DNA of 64,000 nt from Druceiella hillmani (GCA_039881145.1 JAYKKI010000006.1:21822501-21886500); one strand, 5' to 3'. Positions 48,530 through 59,639 are shown, counted from the stretch's first letter. Translations and numbers: made by a program. Notes: generated by a model not told the origin, from the letters alone.

Positions 48530-50255
48530 GAACATAAACTAAATCGAAAATGACAACACCAATTCATGCCATCTTTGCAATTAAACGAAACTACTTTGTC
48601 AGTCACATGGCCGACTATTTGCGACCGTAGATGTAATGTTGCGTGGCGTTATCAAATTTTATTATTTATCAACTAAATTTAAAAGAATTGTTTTCGTTTT
48701 GTACGCATGTATATTGATATGACAATGCTTAGATAAATTGGAATTTATGTAAAGTAACGAAAAAAAAATTATATAACCAAGGCAATTGTAACATGGAGAT
48801 AAAACGGCATTATACTACACATATATGTCAATAATTATTCAAAATTAAGGTGGCTTAATTATATCCATTTCATGCTATGTCCAATCAGTTTTAATTTATT
48901 CCCTGTTTCGGGAGATTGCGTCCTTATAGTCGTCGGCGTTGGTAAGACGACTATGCTGACACCGATATATACTTCATCAGCGATGAAAAGGTTAAAATTA
49001 AAAAAACTTAAAGAAATTATAATGTTATATTACTCTCCGTCTACATACAGGTACATATTTACGGCGTGTTTTCTATAATCATTTTCCCTGTTCTCGTATT
49101 TTATATTAATTTAGTTTAAAATATTTGTTTGTTACTTCAGTACACAATTGGTAATGTGCAAGATATATAGAGATATCAAATCATTGAGGATCATATTTAA
49201 ATTCTTACTAACCGCATAAGAAAACGCGAATTTTCAACAACTCTGTCACAATACAATTCATATGTTATACCGAATTTTATTAAATCATCTTCAGTTGCAT
49301 TATACTTTCCTGCTTTATTTATCTTTACAAAAAATTCTCTTTCTTATTGCTTTTCTCTGCTTTAAAAATTAAGCAAACATTCGACACAATCAATTTAAAT
49401 TGATTTAAGAGAGCGAGAAGACAATGTCGAGTTGTTTGCAAATATTCAAAACTAGCTGTGTTTACCACTTTGTTCGCATGGAATTCGGGATAAGAAAAGT
49501 TATTAGAATTTCTTTTTCTCTCTCATATATTGCTCTTAGGTATAAACTATCAGCAAACCATATTTCATCAAATTCGGTCCAGTAAATAGATTTTGCGTGA
49601 TTGACCACAAAATAACAGAGAGCCAAAAATTCTAGAAAATGATTTTTTGGCTTCTATTATCATTCTATACGCTAAGTCAATGACTCTTTTTAAAATATTT
49701 TCCATGTACAGAATTCACTCTGTTACAATAGTATTACATGTATAGATAATTATTATTTGGAACGAACTATCTAGAAGATTTGTCGATTCTCTTTTCTAAC
49801 GAAAAGCAGTAGTTTCAAAAATTTGTTTAGTATCTTCGAGAGCGCATATATAAATATACACGCATAAATGTTTGAAATTTTCTTAAATAGTCTGCGAAAT
49901 CTAAGCAAGCTGGAAATTGATTTTAATAATCTACAACATAGCAAACATTGCTCTCAATAATTAAAATCATAACATGTGTGTAAACATGTGTGTCCTCCAT
50001 GTATAGGCTTTGTTAAAAATTATATGTGTTATCTATATTTAATCACTAAATGACTGAAACTTATGAACATTTTATACTTAAATTTCCAGTTTTAAGTTTA
50101 TTGGTTTAGAAATGTTTGTGTTATTCAAGTGACACACAGTTTTTTTCCGACACCGTACTCGCCAATATATTTTCAAAAAGTAAAGCTAAGAAAAATTAAA
50201 GTAATGTGTGAAAATCGTTCGTAACAAGGTTACAACCACAGAATAGATAGTAAAT
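48530..50255. other. No recognisable feature
   Basis: AT-rich; short frames such as 48872-49078 lack support. Confidence 0.5.
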
Positions 50256-50261
50256 AGGAAT

Positions 50262-50320
50262 GGCATGTGGGCGTGACGAGCGCGCCACGCATGAGCAGCG
50301 CTCCGCTTATTTCGAAGTAA
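50262..50320 (+). other. GC-rich island / candidate exon
   Basis: An ATG at 50262 followed by MACGRDERATHEQRSAYFE reaches a donor-like GAA|GTAAGTG. The block (GTGGGCGTGACGAGCGCGCC) is much GC-richer than its surroundings. It lies about 0.5 kb before the P-element core. The peptide is not recognised. It could be an exon, or the 5' end or promoter of a transposon. Confidence 0.2.
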
Positions 50321-50846
50321 GTGTACCTCGCCTTACATTAGTTTGTCGTTTGCTGAGACGTCAGAAAGTGCTCCGTTATTTTTGTGCAAAGAAATAAAAA
50401 TATGCCTCACTGTGCAATTGAAACGTGAAAAAATGAAAGCCGTACACAAAACCTTACTAAAGGAGGTATTTTTTACTACAGATATGACGATTTTTTCAAG
50501 TTTATTTCGATATATGAAAATTAACCTGACATTTATTTTGATGCCGCCGATGTTCAACGACGATGCGTTGTAGGGCTGCACCACGTCATCTTAGATGCGA
50601 CTATCGATATTTATGTAAATATATTAATGTATATCGATGTAAAAATTTTGTATATTTCTTAGAGATTATCACTATGTAATGTTAAAAATATGTAATGTTG
50701 AAGTGATTTTACGTCACTTACCACCTCAGAGAAGCATGACACTAAAAATCGTCGAAGATTCGTTGTCACCACGTAAGCGAAAATTTCATGCGATTATACA
50801 TCATTAGGAGAGAATAATTAAAAGACAGAGGTTTAAAAAAAAATTC

Positions 50847-51600
50847 ATGCGTAAAATAGGTGATTCAAAAGAAAAAGCGAACTTTTGCAGAAAAATAAAA
50901 AATTATTTTTCTCATCTAATTGCTAAAAATCCCGTCGCAGCAATATTGGATCCTGCACATATGCTCAAATTTATAAGAAATGCATTTCATGTGTATCAAG
51001 ATTTTGTAGATAATTATGGAAATCAGGTCAATTGGAAATATTCTGAGAAATTGAATAGTATTCAAGAAACAAAAAAGTTTCACTTAGCCAATAAATTTTG
51101 TCGAATACACATTGACGTTAAAAATAAAAAAAATGAAAGTTAAGCTGGCTAGTAAATTATTCAGCTATAGTGTAGCTGACGCACTTTTATTTTGTGAAAA
51201 TGAATTAAAACCTGGTAGTCAAGCCATTGCCAATTTTTTGCGGATAATTAATATTGTTTTTGTTATATTTAATTCAAAAAGTGTGTGTAGATTTTGTTTT
51301 AAGAAACCCCTATGTGATGGAAATTATAACATCATATTGCCTTTCTTGGAAGAAAGTATTGGATATTTAAACTCACTGACGTATGATGACGAAAAACTTG
51401 TAATTGATGATCCTAGAAAAATGTTTTTTTTTGGGATTTAGAGGTTGTATCCATGTACTGAAACATTTTTATTCACAATTTATTGCAAGTAAGTTACTTA
51501 TGTATTTGCCATTTTACAAACGCAATCAAGATCACCTCGAATTGTTATTTTGTAACATACGTTCACATGGTAGCTCATATACTAATTCTATTTTATACTT
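50847..51600 (+). pseudogene. P-element transposase core fragment
   Basis: Three consecutive frames cover the central-to-C-terminal part of a P-element/THAP9-type transposase. Frame 1 has LDPAHMLKFIRNAF and HLANKF; frame 2 has KMKVKLASKLFSYSVADAL, FLRIINIVF, FKKPLCDGN and DDPRKM; frame 3 has GF..KHFYSQF, LLMYLPFYKRNQDHLELLF and IRSHGSSYTN. Order and spacing follow the family (FDPAHMLKLIRN, KMKVKLAAQ, QDHLELFFGCIR). Both frame changes sit in homopolymers: a run of A at about 51124-51133, where KNKK meets KMKV, and a run of T at about 51424-51432. Each needs only one extra base. The N-terminal THAP and leucine-zipper parts, introns and terminal repeats were not found. Either a decayed copy or two homopolymer-length errors; the missing N-terminus argues for a fragment. 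Confidence 0.88.
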
Positions 51601-52778
51601 CTATTTTATATTATATTGACAAAATATAAGTTTTTGCATTATTTACACAACAGCACATCGTAAAATATTGCTTTTTTTGTTTGCTTTATATAGTCATTAT
51701 ATTCTGTTTAAATAAATTCATTCTATTGTGTACTTACAACTATATAAAATAGAAAACTTTTGAATATATGAATATTATTGAAAAATAATGAATTAATGTT
51801 TGTATGTACGTCTATGATGAATACGCTTATGTTTACATTTATAAAGCAAATGTTTACAAATAATGTAAAATATTAAGCATAATTTAGAAAAAGATCCAAG
51901 AATAATCAAAATGTATAAATATGCCCTGGTATTATGAAAAACAGAGATTTACAAAAAATTACTTTCTTAATCTTGTTCGAAACGGATCATTTACAGTCAT
52001 TATAAATTGAAATTATGGTGATAAATTTGTTTCTTAGACTCTGCTATTGAAATTATAATAATACTTTTTTTAATTTAGACATTTGGCAGTTGTTATGTTA
52101 GTAAACTTTGTCATTTATTTTTATCTTTTTTTCTAAAATCATAATTTAGATCATGCGGCATGTCTCTCTAGATCATCTCTATCATTTCATTAAAAAAGTT
52201 TTACTAGAACCATCGCGCGTTTTATCGTTTAATTTCCATTAATAAATATGTAGTTGTTTGTACATTATGGAAATGTAAATCAGTCCAAAATTAAAAGGAA
52301 GCGCAAACATTTTATAAATAGCGAAAATTTTAATGTATTCCTCTAAAATTAACGAAACCATATTAGCTAGTTATCGTGTTTCCATTAGTCAGTTTGGTAC
52401 GTCGCATGTAAATAATAATTTAATAAATATTTTAGGACGTACCTAAACATCACGGTTTCGTAAAATTTAAGTGTTCGTAAAAAATATTTAAATATAACGA
52501 CTAATTTGTACTGTTGCTTTATGTCGATATCGTGGTGAGCGGTCGTTAAATGTGTGAACAACACTAACATTTTAGAATTTTTGTCGGCAGCAGGATAAAA
52601 ATATGCGACAAAGCGTGCGGAAATGAGAACGAATTTAATACATCCATGATGTTTATGAACACGGGTGGGGGAAGTGCATCATGATGTAATTGGCGCGTTT
52701 AAAATTCACGTATTTCGAAGTGGCGGCACGTGTTTTCACATAGTTTGGCGAATATGTCATTTCTATTTGTTTTATGTT
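51601..52778. other. No recognisable feature
   Basis: AT-rich; no coding signal. P-element sequence is not recognised beyond about 51600. Confidence 0.5.
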
Positions 52779-52838
52779 CTGTGGTTACAACGTTGGAATT
52801 TATGTAGTTACTGAAACTGTGGTTACAACATTGGAATT
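52779..52838 (+). repeat. Local 38-bp-period duplication
   Basis: CTGTGGTTACAACGTTGGAATT (52779-52800) recurs at 52817-52838 with one change; the intervening 16 bp is not repeated. Confidence 0.9.
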
Positions 52839-53019
52839 CATATATTTATTTTGTCAATAAATAACAAATAAATATGTATAAGAAACGATTATTAACCGAA
52901 GGTAATATATATCAATCTTTTTTAAAATTTTCGAACTGTAATTTAAATATATTTTTATTAAACAATCTGGCATTTTTAATTATTTTCAGGAAAAACACAG
53001 TCACGAGAATTGAAATGTC

Positions 53020-53400
53020 AACTGAAAGGAAATGCTGCTAATACCACCATTTAGCACCGTTTCTAGCGGAACATTTTCGGTTGCTATTAACCTGTCCTTA
53101 CGAAGTAATATAAGTCTACGCCCCAGAACCACAATAATATCAGATTATTGGCGGTCATATGACGTTTTACATGAACTAGATTATCGTCATTTGACCGTCA
53201 ACCATTCGGTCAACTTTCTTAGTCCATAAATGGGACCCGCAGCAATATGGTTGAAGGACTATGGCGCCACACAACGCACAGGATGCCTCAATATCGTCGG
53301 ATAAAAGATTTTTTCGTTGGGTATGTAGCAAAGTTGATGTTCAAAAACAAAATCCGACGAAATAATTTAGAACCGATGGTTGAGTTTATAGGTTGAGTTT
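53020..53400 (+). pseudogene. Merlin / ISXO2-like transposase fragment 2
   Basis: An open frame from about 53032 encodes RPRTTIISDYWRSYDVL followed by YRHLTVNHSVNFLSP. A shifted frame (about 53230-53400) encodes GTRSNMVEGLWRH, RRIKDFFVGYVAKLMFKN and NNLEPMVEFI. This is the C-terminal half of the ISXO2-like DDE domain: PGTTIISDxWxAY (second catalytic Asp), LxVNHSxNFVxP, then NTIEGLWRHxK (third acidic residue, Glu), FxGYLAxxMF. The N-terminal part with the first Asp is not recognisable. It covers the half missing from the fragment at 48323, but belongs to a different locus. Confidence 0.82.
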
Positions 53401-53515
53401 GTTGGCATACCACCACCCAATTCCGTTTTCAGCATTGAAGGCAACAGAAGAAAGTGACAGTTCTGAATAAGGAAGGAAAAGCAAAAATAATAATTTATAC
53501 ACACAAATTTATATT

Positions 53516-53555
53516 TATATACATGTGTATATATATATATATTTATATATATATA

Positions 53556-53593
<38 letters not shown>

Positions 53594-53633
53594 TATGTAT
53601 ATGTATATGAGTATAGGTACATATATACATATG

Positions 53634-53668
<35 letters not shown>
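53516..53668. repeat. (TA)n/(TATG)n microsatellite
   Basis: Interrupted TA tract with ATGTATATG variants, ending at the presumed left edge of the pogo element. Confidence 0.96.
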
Positions 53669-53671
<3 letters not shown>

Positions 53672-53689
53672 AAGGCTTGAAATGATGGT

Positions 53690-54124
53690 CATAGAGGAGA
53701 GATGGCCATATCAAATAATTTCGGGAAGGAATAATAAGATGGCGTTACTGCTTGGCTAGTTCGATTCGCGGCTCGAGTGTGGTCGTTCGTGAGCAGGTGA
53801 TTTCACAAGAAAAAAAAACAAAAAGTAAGTAAAATCATCATGTTTTCTTTATACTTCATTATTTTATGACTGTGTTCATAATGCATACTGTGAAGTATAT
53901 TTTGCTGTAGTAGTGCATTGTTACATATTTAATGAACAGTACCGGTACAAAACTTTATTCTAACTAGTAAATTACAGGTGCAAGTTTTTATTTTTTTTGC
54001 AGAGCTGATGTGACCATCTGACCTTGACAATTAGAAGAGATGGCCAGTACTTATTCGAGGAGAGATAGCCACAGTTTTATATATCAACTTATAGATTATT
54101 AAGTAGATTTATTCTTTTTTTTAG
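53690..54124 (+). promoter_or_regulatory. 5' region of the pogo element with AGAGATGGCC repeats and possible leader intron
   Basis: The motif AGAGATGGCC occurs at about 53698 and 54036, with a variant (AGAGATAGCC) at 54059. Repeated subterminal motifs like this may be transposase-binding sites. AAAAA|GTAAGTAAA (about 53824) could be a donor, with acceptors TTTTTTGCAG (about 54002) or TTTTTTTTAG directly before the ATG at 54125. All of this is inference from motif shape. Confidence 0.35.
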
Positions 54125-55660
54125 ATGTCAAATGTATACCAAAGACAGGATTTAAGTGTCCGTGGTACTTGGACTGAAAAAACATTGCGAGCGGCTATGG
54201 TTTCGGTGCAAAATGATGGTGTTTTGATTTATGCTGCGGTCAATCTCCATGGATACCTAGAAAATCCTTTAAGAGAAGACTAAGAAAGCAAGACGACACA
54301 TTCTGCGTGTTTAGACTAGAAAATGAAAAAAAAATTTCTTGTCACATAAAAGAAATGCAAAAGAGTGGATTCCTGTTGACGATTGATGACGTAAGAAAAA
54401 TCGCTTATCAGTTTGCCGAAGAATTGAAAATACCACATAAGTTTAATGAAATTACCAAGAAACTCGGTTATGTCTGGCTTCATTCGTTTTTGCGGAAAAA
54501 TCCCGAAATAACATTAAATGATCTGAGGAAGTTTCCTTTGATAGATCTCAGGTTCTTAATAGATGAGAGGTGAAAGTATATTTCGAACTACTCGAGAAGA
54601 TTTTGATTGAAAACGATCTCATGAATAAACCCAATTCCGTTTTCAATATGGACGCAATAGGCATGCAATTGAATAATCGACCAGGGCATGTGCCGGCTGA
54701 AAAGGGGTCCAAGGCGGTATCTATGCTACTTCTACGGAAAAAGAAAAAAACAATAACAGTTATCGGATGTTGTAATGGTGACGGAATTTTTTTGCCGCTC
54801 GCCTGTATTATCAAAGGTAAAAAAAAGAAACCAGAGTTTGAGGATGGAAAGCCTCCCAGATCAGTTGTTTTCATGTCGGTGAAATCAGCTTATATAACTT
54901 CTGAGATATTTTTTGAGTGGGTAAAAGTACAATTTGTTCCTAGAAAATCTCCTGGAAAAGTTTTATTAATTCTAGACACCCATCGAACTCATTCAAAAGA
55001 AAATGATATCACTCTCTTGTCATTACCCAGTCATAGGTCATACTATTTACAGCCTTTGGATCGTACAGTTTTCAAACCATTGAAAACCTATTACTACGAG
55101 TTTTGTAGACTATGGATTAAACAAAACCCAGGTCGTCGCATTACTAGGCTGCAGTTTGGTATGTTACTGAATCAAGCTTGGAGAAAAGTAGTCTCAGTCG
55201 AGAACGCCATATCCGGATTCAGGACGATAGAGGCTTTTCCCTTTAATCCTGAATGCGTGCCGGATTATGCATTCATAAGTGAATTTTGTGAAAATCCACT
55301 TACTGAGACTCCAAACAACTCTGAGAATATTCCCAACGTACTATAGGATCTTCAAAATTCTCCTAATTAATGTGATGATTTTTGAACCACAGCCAAGCAC
55401 TTCAAAAGACACTGAGGTAAAAAGCAGCAAACAAAAATTCACCCCTTCAAAAATTTTAAAGCAAATTTCACCGTTTCCGCAAAAATTTACTGAAGCCCGT
55501 AAGCACGCAAAATAACTTGGTACCCTTTTGACATCAAAAGGACATATAGAAAATTGAAAATTCAAAGAAGATAAAAAACTTGCAACAGAAAAAAGTCTGA
55601 AATAAAGAAAATTGAGAAACTTATGATTAAACAAGAAAAGACTAACCACACAACACATAC
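54125..55660 (+). pseudogene. pogo/Tigger-like (DDE_1) transposase pseudogene
   Basis: The first frame (54125-54282) encodes YQRQDLSVRGTWTEKTLRAA, like the N-terminal psq-type DNA-binding helices. The second (54307-54573) has a CENP-B-type segment, including KLGYVWLHSFLRKNPEI. The third (54570-55346) is the DDE_1 catalytic domain: FNMDAIGMQLNNRPGHV, AEKGSKAV, CCNGDGIFLPLACIIKGK, EFEDGKPP, VLLILDTHRTH, LPSHRSYYLQPLD and PFNPECVPDYAF. The three acidic positions (NMD, LILD, QPLD) are present. The usual DE(S/T)G reads DAIG, and about 10 residues are missing after LDTHRTH. The last frame (from about 55380) holds the Ser/Lys-rich tail. Frameshifts at about 54290, 54573 and 55346 plus in-frame stops make it inactive. 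Confidence 0.9.
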
Positions 55661-56028
55661 CCAATTACTAATTTTACGTATTTGTTCTGTGATTCAAAAC
55701 GGGGGATACAAACGTATCTCGAATTTGTTCACAGTGCCTTGCCAGAAAATTGGCAGTGAATGAACCATTAAAAGTAACCTCTAGCGAGAGGTATGTGTGA
55801 TAATAGACGCCAGCTGTGGTAAACGCAAATTGCAACTCAGGTCACAAAATAAAAACTAAACCTATTACGCAAAGATTATATCATTAAACTTTAAATATTT
55901 TCACATACTTCATATTTTAGATGTTCTATGTTATTTAAATACTTTATTGTAGCCATTGTATTATTATGTATTTGTTTTATTGAGTGCACATTTAAAATTT
56001 TAGTTATTAATTGGCGATTAAAATCAAA
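55661..56028. other. Probable 3' flank of the pogo element
   Basis: Transposase similarity fades after about 55660. I could not place a 3' terminal inverted repeat. Confidence 0.35.
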
Positions 56029-56113
56029 ATGGCGTGTACTTTTGATGGATGTAATTGCATTAATAGAAAAACGCCTGAATGGTCGTTTTTATTGTTGCCC
56101 GACTAGAAAGCTG
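56029..56113 (+). pseudogene. THAP-domain first-exon-like fragment
   Basis: ATG 56029 encodes MACTFDGCNCINRKTPEWSF then LLLPD, a stop (TAG 56104-56106) and KA before a GTAAGT donor (exon end 56113). The start fits the N-terminal half of a THAP zinc finger: Cys at residue 3, CxxxxC spacing, and a (V/W)SFxxxP motif about ten residues on. THAP domains lead P-element transposases and several host DNA-binding proteins. The in-frame TAG three codons before the donor implies a broken copy. The second half (WxxAV..C..HF) is not recognised downstream. It lies 3' of the P-element core (50847-51600), so it is not part of that copy in normal order. Confidence 0.45.
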
Positions 56114-57047
56114 GTAAGTTTTATACATTATTGTTTATTACATAATATTCCAAGACCACATTTAAAATATTAATGTAAATTTATAATTTACATAATAGTG
56201 GCTGTATTGCAACTTGAGAAATATTCTAGAAAGTGATTCTATCATGTAAATTCAATATTTTGAAGAACGGATTATGTTTTTAAATAGTACGATTATAAAA
56301 ACTACATTCCATGTATTAATAAATTTACAAATAATCTTTGATCATTTCTTGTTAAATATATTATATAATATAAAAAATAGAAAACGAAATTTTTATTTGC
56401 TTTTTGACAATTTATGTTTATACATCATTTAAAGGAAAGCTTATATCATTATTTTAAGCAAGATAATCCTGAAATGCATATGTACGGTAGAGAAGTTTAT
56501 TTCAAATTATTTACTAAACATCATATCAAAATAAAGAGAATCTGGTCTGAAGAGAGAAGATAAAAAATTACAATACTTTTTAATTTCATACTTTTTAAAA
56601 ATAATCTTTAAATCCTAATGTCTGCTGTCTAAAATGCAATTTTTAATTTTCCAGATTCTCCAAACTGTTTTAGAAATGAAGAGCCCCACTCGAAAATCTC
56701 ACAATCACAAGAGATAAAAGAAGCTCTCATGCAAGGGTATTTAAAATTTGTAATAAAACTATTACATTACTGTACAAATTATTGACTTAATCGTCAACTA
56801 AAATTGGTTCCATAAGGTTGCTAATTAATTGTCCATTAACTTATTTTAATAATAGTAGATAATAAAAAAAATATAATTTTATTCCTAATAAAATACATTT
56901 TGTTCTCAATACACTTGAAACTATCGTATGATCAAATAATTATCAATTTAGATATAGTTTTTATTTTGTTATTTATTATTAGATATAGTTTTTATAGACA
57001 TTGTGGGGCTTTATCGAGCACAAAAAATGTATCCAAAATAATTAACG
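56114..57047. other. Unrecognised AT-rich DNA
   Basis: Short open stretches, such as NPEMHMYGREVYFKLF near 56470-56520 and SPNCFRNEEPHSKISQSQEI near 56655-56710, might be decayed exons of a THAP-type gene or transposon. I cannot support that. Confidence 0.35.
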
Positions 57048-57690
57048 CCTAGTGATGTCAAAGAGCTACTTGCAAAACCCCGAGACTATTCACAATTGAA
57101 TTTTTGAATTTATTTAAATTTTATTGAATTGTATTTTCATAGTAATTTTATTTTGATACACACTCATTTATACAGTCGTTACCTAGCAAAGAGGTACTTG
57201 CAGAAACCTGATACTATTCTCAACTGCATTTTCGAATTTATTAAAATTTTCTTGAACTGTATTTTTATAGTAACTGTATTTTAATACACACTTATATATT
57301 CAATTATCACCTAGTGATGCCAGAGAGCTACTTGCAGAAACCCGACAGTATTCACAATTGAATTTTTGAATTTATTTTAATTTTATTGAATTGTATATTT
57401 GTATTTTAATACAAATACATATATGCAGTTATCATCGCCTAGTGATGCCAGGGAACTACTTGCAAAACCCCGACGCTATTTACAATTTAATTTTTGAATT
57501 CATATAAATTTTATTGAATTGTATCTATAGTAATTATATTTTAATACACATTCATGTATGCAATTACCACCTAGTGATGCCAGAGAGCTACTTTCAGAAC
57601 CCTGATACAATTCACAACTTCATTTTTTAATTTATCTAGATTTTCTTGAATTGTATTATTATAGAAATTGTATTTTAATAACTTAAATTT
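57048..57690 (+). repeat. ~130-bp tandem repeat, five copies
   Basis: Units begin at CCTAG at 57048, 57182, 57310, 57438 and 57570, giving periods of 134, 128, 128 and 132 bp. Each carries CCTAGTGATGCCAGAGAGCT or a variant, CTACTTGCAGAAACCC, an ATTCACAATTGAATTTTTGA segment, TTTTATTGAATTGTAT and TTTTAATACACA. Clearly diverged between copies. No coding signal: a minisatellite or satellite fragment. Confidence 0.95.
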
Positions 57691-57969
57691 AGAAGTAATG
57701 TTATTTTGACGTTTCTAGAAATATTTTTATATAACGGTTTTGATAAAAATAAAAATTTAGTTTTTCTTTAATAACGCAATCTATGAGCAATGGAGATTAA
57801 GAGGTTACGCCATCTATGGGCAATAATAATTACAGAAGTCTTTAGTTACGAGGGTGAGGCAAGGAGAGTGGAGTCATTTTGCCAGCAATTGAGAAAGTAT
57901 AAAAAATATAACTATATGGATTGATTTCGATGGTGCTAATTCTGTACGTATATGTTATGATTCGAAATA
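57691..57969. other. Spacer
   Basis: Nothing recognised except ACGCCATCTATGGGCAA near 57815; similar wording at 57780 suggests a small local repeat. Confidence 0.4.
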
Positions 57970-59292
57970 CAGGTGTCCAGTGGCAGATTTCAATGTTTGA
58001 AAAATTGTAAGAAAAAAACTACACCTCTAATACAAAGTAGGTTTATTTTAACTTTATAACAATAAATGCCGATTTCATTTTTTAAAAACCACGTTTTCCA
58101 AATGGTGGCCATCGAGTCTGACACACTCCTCGAGTCTAGCACGCATGTTTTCAAAAACGCGTTTGCAGAGCGACTGGGGTATCCTACTGACTTCGGCTCG
58201 AATATTTTCTTTAAGTTGTGTCACAGTGTTCGGATTTGTTTTGTAGATAACGGACTTTAAGTATACCCATAAGAAAAAGTCACATGGGCTTAAATCGGGT
58301 GACCTAGGTGGCCACGGTACGGCACCGTTTCGGGATATGTTTTTTTCTAGAAATAACTGCCGCACTGCATTTATGGACATATTAGCATACAGTGTGAGCT
58401 GTGGCCCCGCCCTGCTGGAACCATATATTTGGTTGAAGGATGGACTATTCTGTAGTTCTACTCTGAAAAAGACATTTAACATCTGGGCATATCTCTCCGA
58501 ATTCACAGTTACAGTTTGACCACGTTGATTTTCTAAGAAATAAGGCCCTATGATTGCAGATGCAGACATGGCACACCAGACTGTTACTTTAGGCTTATGT
58601 AAAGGCACTTGATGCATTTGTCTTGGGTTGTGGACATCCCAGTAATAAAAGTTCTGCTTATTCACATATCCTCCAATGTGAAAGTGACCTTCGTCACTAA
58701 AGAATATGTTGCCCATCCGGGTAGCAGTACTAAATCTCAACAACATCACCTCTTCGTAAGTTTTTCTTAATTCAAAGTGAGAATCGTGTAAATCTTGAAC
58801 AATTTGAATTTTATATGGATGGAACTTGAGCTTTTTTTGCATTATTACCTGTAAAGTTGATTTTGGAATTCCCAATATCGATGAACGTGTACGCAGTGAT
58901 AAACGGGGATTTTCAACGACAGAAACCATAACACGCTCGACATTTTCATCCGTGGCTACCAATGGTGTAGGTCCTGGCCTGGGTCTATTTAATGTTAATC
59001 CTGTAGTTCTGAACCTTGCTACCCATGACCGAATGAGGTTGATGGATGGCCCATCACGTAATCGACGAATACTGTAACGAATATTAAATCGACGGCGTGC
59101 TACAGACAGCGAAAATCCACTCAAAATGTACGCCTAGACGGCAAAAGCGCGGTGCTCTCCACTCCACTGTCCCGTGGCTACTAAAACACCAGCACTGCTT
59201 GCGCTTCTAACGACGCCCCCCGCGCCCCTCTTATGTGATGTGTTCAGAAACTATGTTTGTTCAAACTTTGAAATCTGCCACTGGACAACCTG
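57970..59292 (-). mobile_element. Tc1/mariner-superfamily element, DD41D-type, complete ends
   Basis: Left end CAGGTGTCCAGTGGCAGATT and right end (minus strand) CAGGTTGTCCAGTGGCAGAT form inverted repeats that continue through TTTCAA(T/A)GTTTGA. TA lies directly outside each end (57968-57969 and 59293-59294), the superfamily's target duplication. Length 1323 bp. It carries one transposase gene on the minus strand, disabled. Confidence 0.95.
58075..59175 (-). pseudogene. DD41D transposase, looks open but inactive
   Basis: A 349-codon open frame covers most of the protein. It shows a helix-turn-helix region (NPRLSLRTRSSILGIPKSTL), LKFHPYKIQIVQDLHDSH, the first catalytic Asp in FFSDEGHFHIGGYVNKQNFY, PKVTVWCAMSASAIIGPYF and the third Asp in PPRSPDLSPCDFFLW. 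The region of the second Asp is garbled: after FNQI a 2-bp insertion shifts the frame, and a 4-bp insertion restores it about 40 bp later. In the shifted frame the family motif is visible as WFQQGGATAHT, with the Asp (QQD) changed to Gly. From there to the third Asp is 41 residues, supporting the DD41D (rosa/visitor) group. The frame has no ATG at 59124. The homologous N-terminus (QWSGEHRAFAV) continues upstream to an ACG (59175-59173) in place of ATG, with TAG at 59136-59134. Confidence 0.93.
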
Positions 59293-59294
59293 TA

Positions 59295-59486
59295 TAAACC
59301 ATAGATAAATAGACTTTATCGTTTCCTGAATGTTGGTACAAAAAGAAAATGTGGTGGCTGAAAGCGACAGGTTAAAAAATCATTCAAAGTTAATAACTAA
59401 ATTTACATATGTATTTTTATTATAACTACTCAATAATTTAAAAGAAATTGTGCTTTTAATAAATGATTCGTGATATAAGAAGAAGG
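59295..59486. other. Spacer
   Basis: Short AT-rich spacer; nothing recognised. Confidence 0.4.
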
Positions 59487-59635
59487 TAACATATGCACTT
59501 TACAACCAGGAACATTTCGACAATTTTTTTGAAATCATGAAAATAAACACATTAAAAACTACATATCAAAAAGAAATTCTGCAGCTGATAATCATTTATT
59601 ATAAAAAAAACCATTTAAAAAAATACCAGAAATAT
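59487..59635 (+). repeat. Dispersed repeat E, copy 2 (partner 47913-48075)
   Basis: See the partner entry: same order of conserved blocks, slightly shorter. Confidence 0.85.
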
Positions 59636-59639
59636 GTCG

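Noticed and set aside
50847..51600. Endogenous viral sequence
   Set aside because: Motifs fit the P-element transposase; no viral polymerase or capsid motif was seen anywhere in the window.
54548..54874. 108-codon minus-strand frame
   Set aside because: Shadow of the pogo transposase on the opposite strand.
58075..59124. 349-codon frame as a functional or host gene
   Set aside because: It lies between TIRs with TA duplications, has no ATG, and its active site is destroyed by two compensating insertions and an Asp-to-Gly change.
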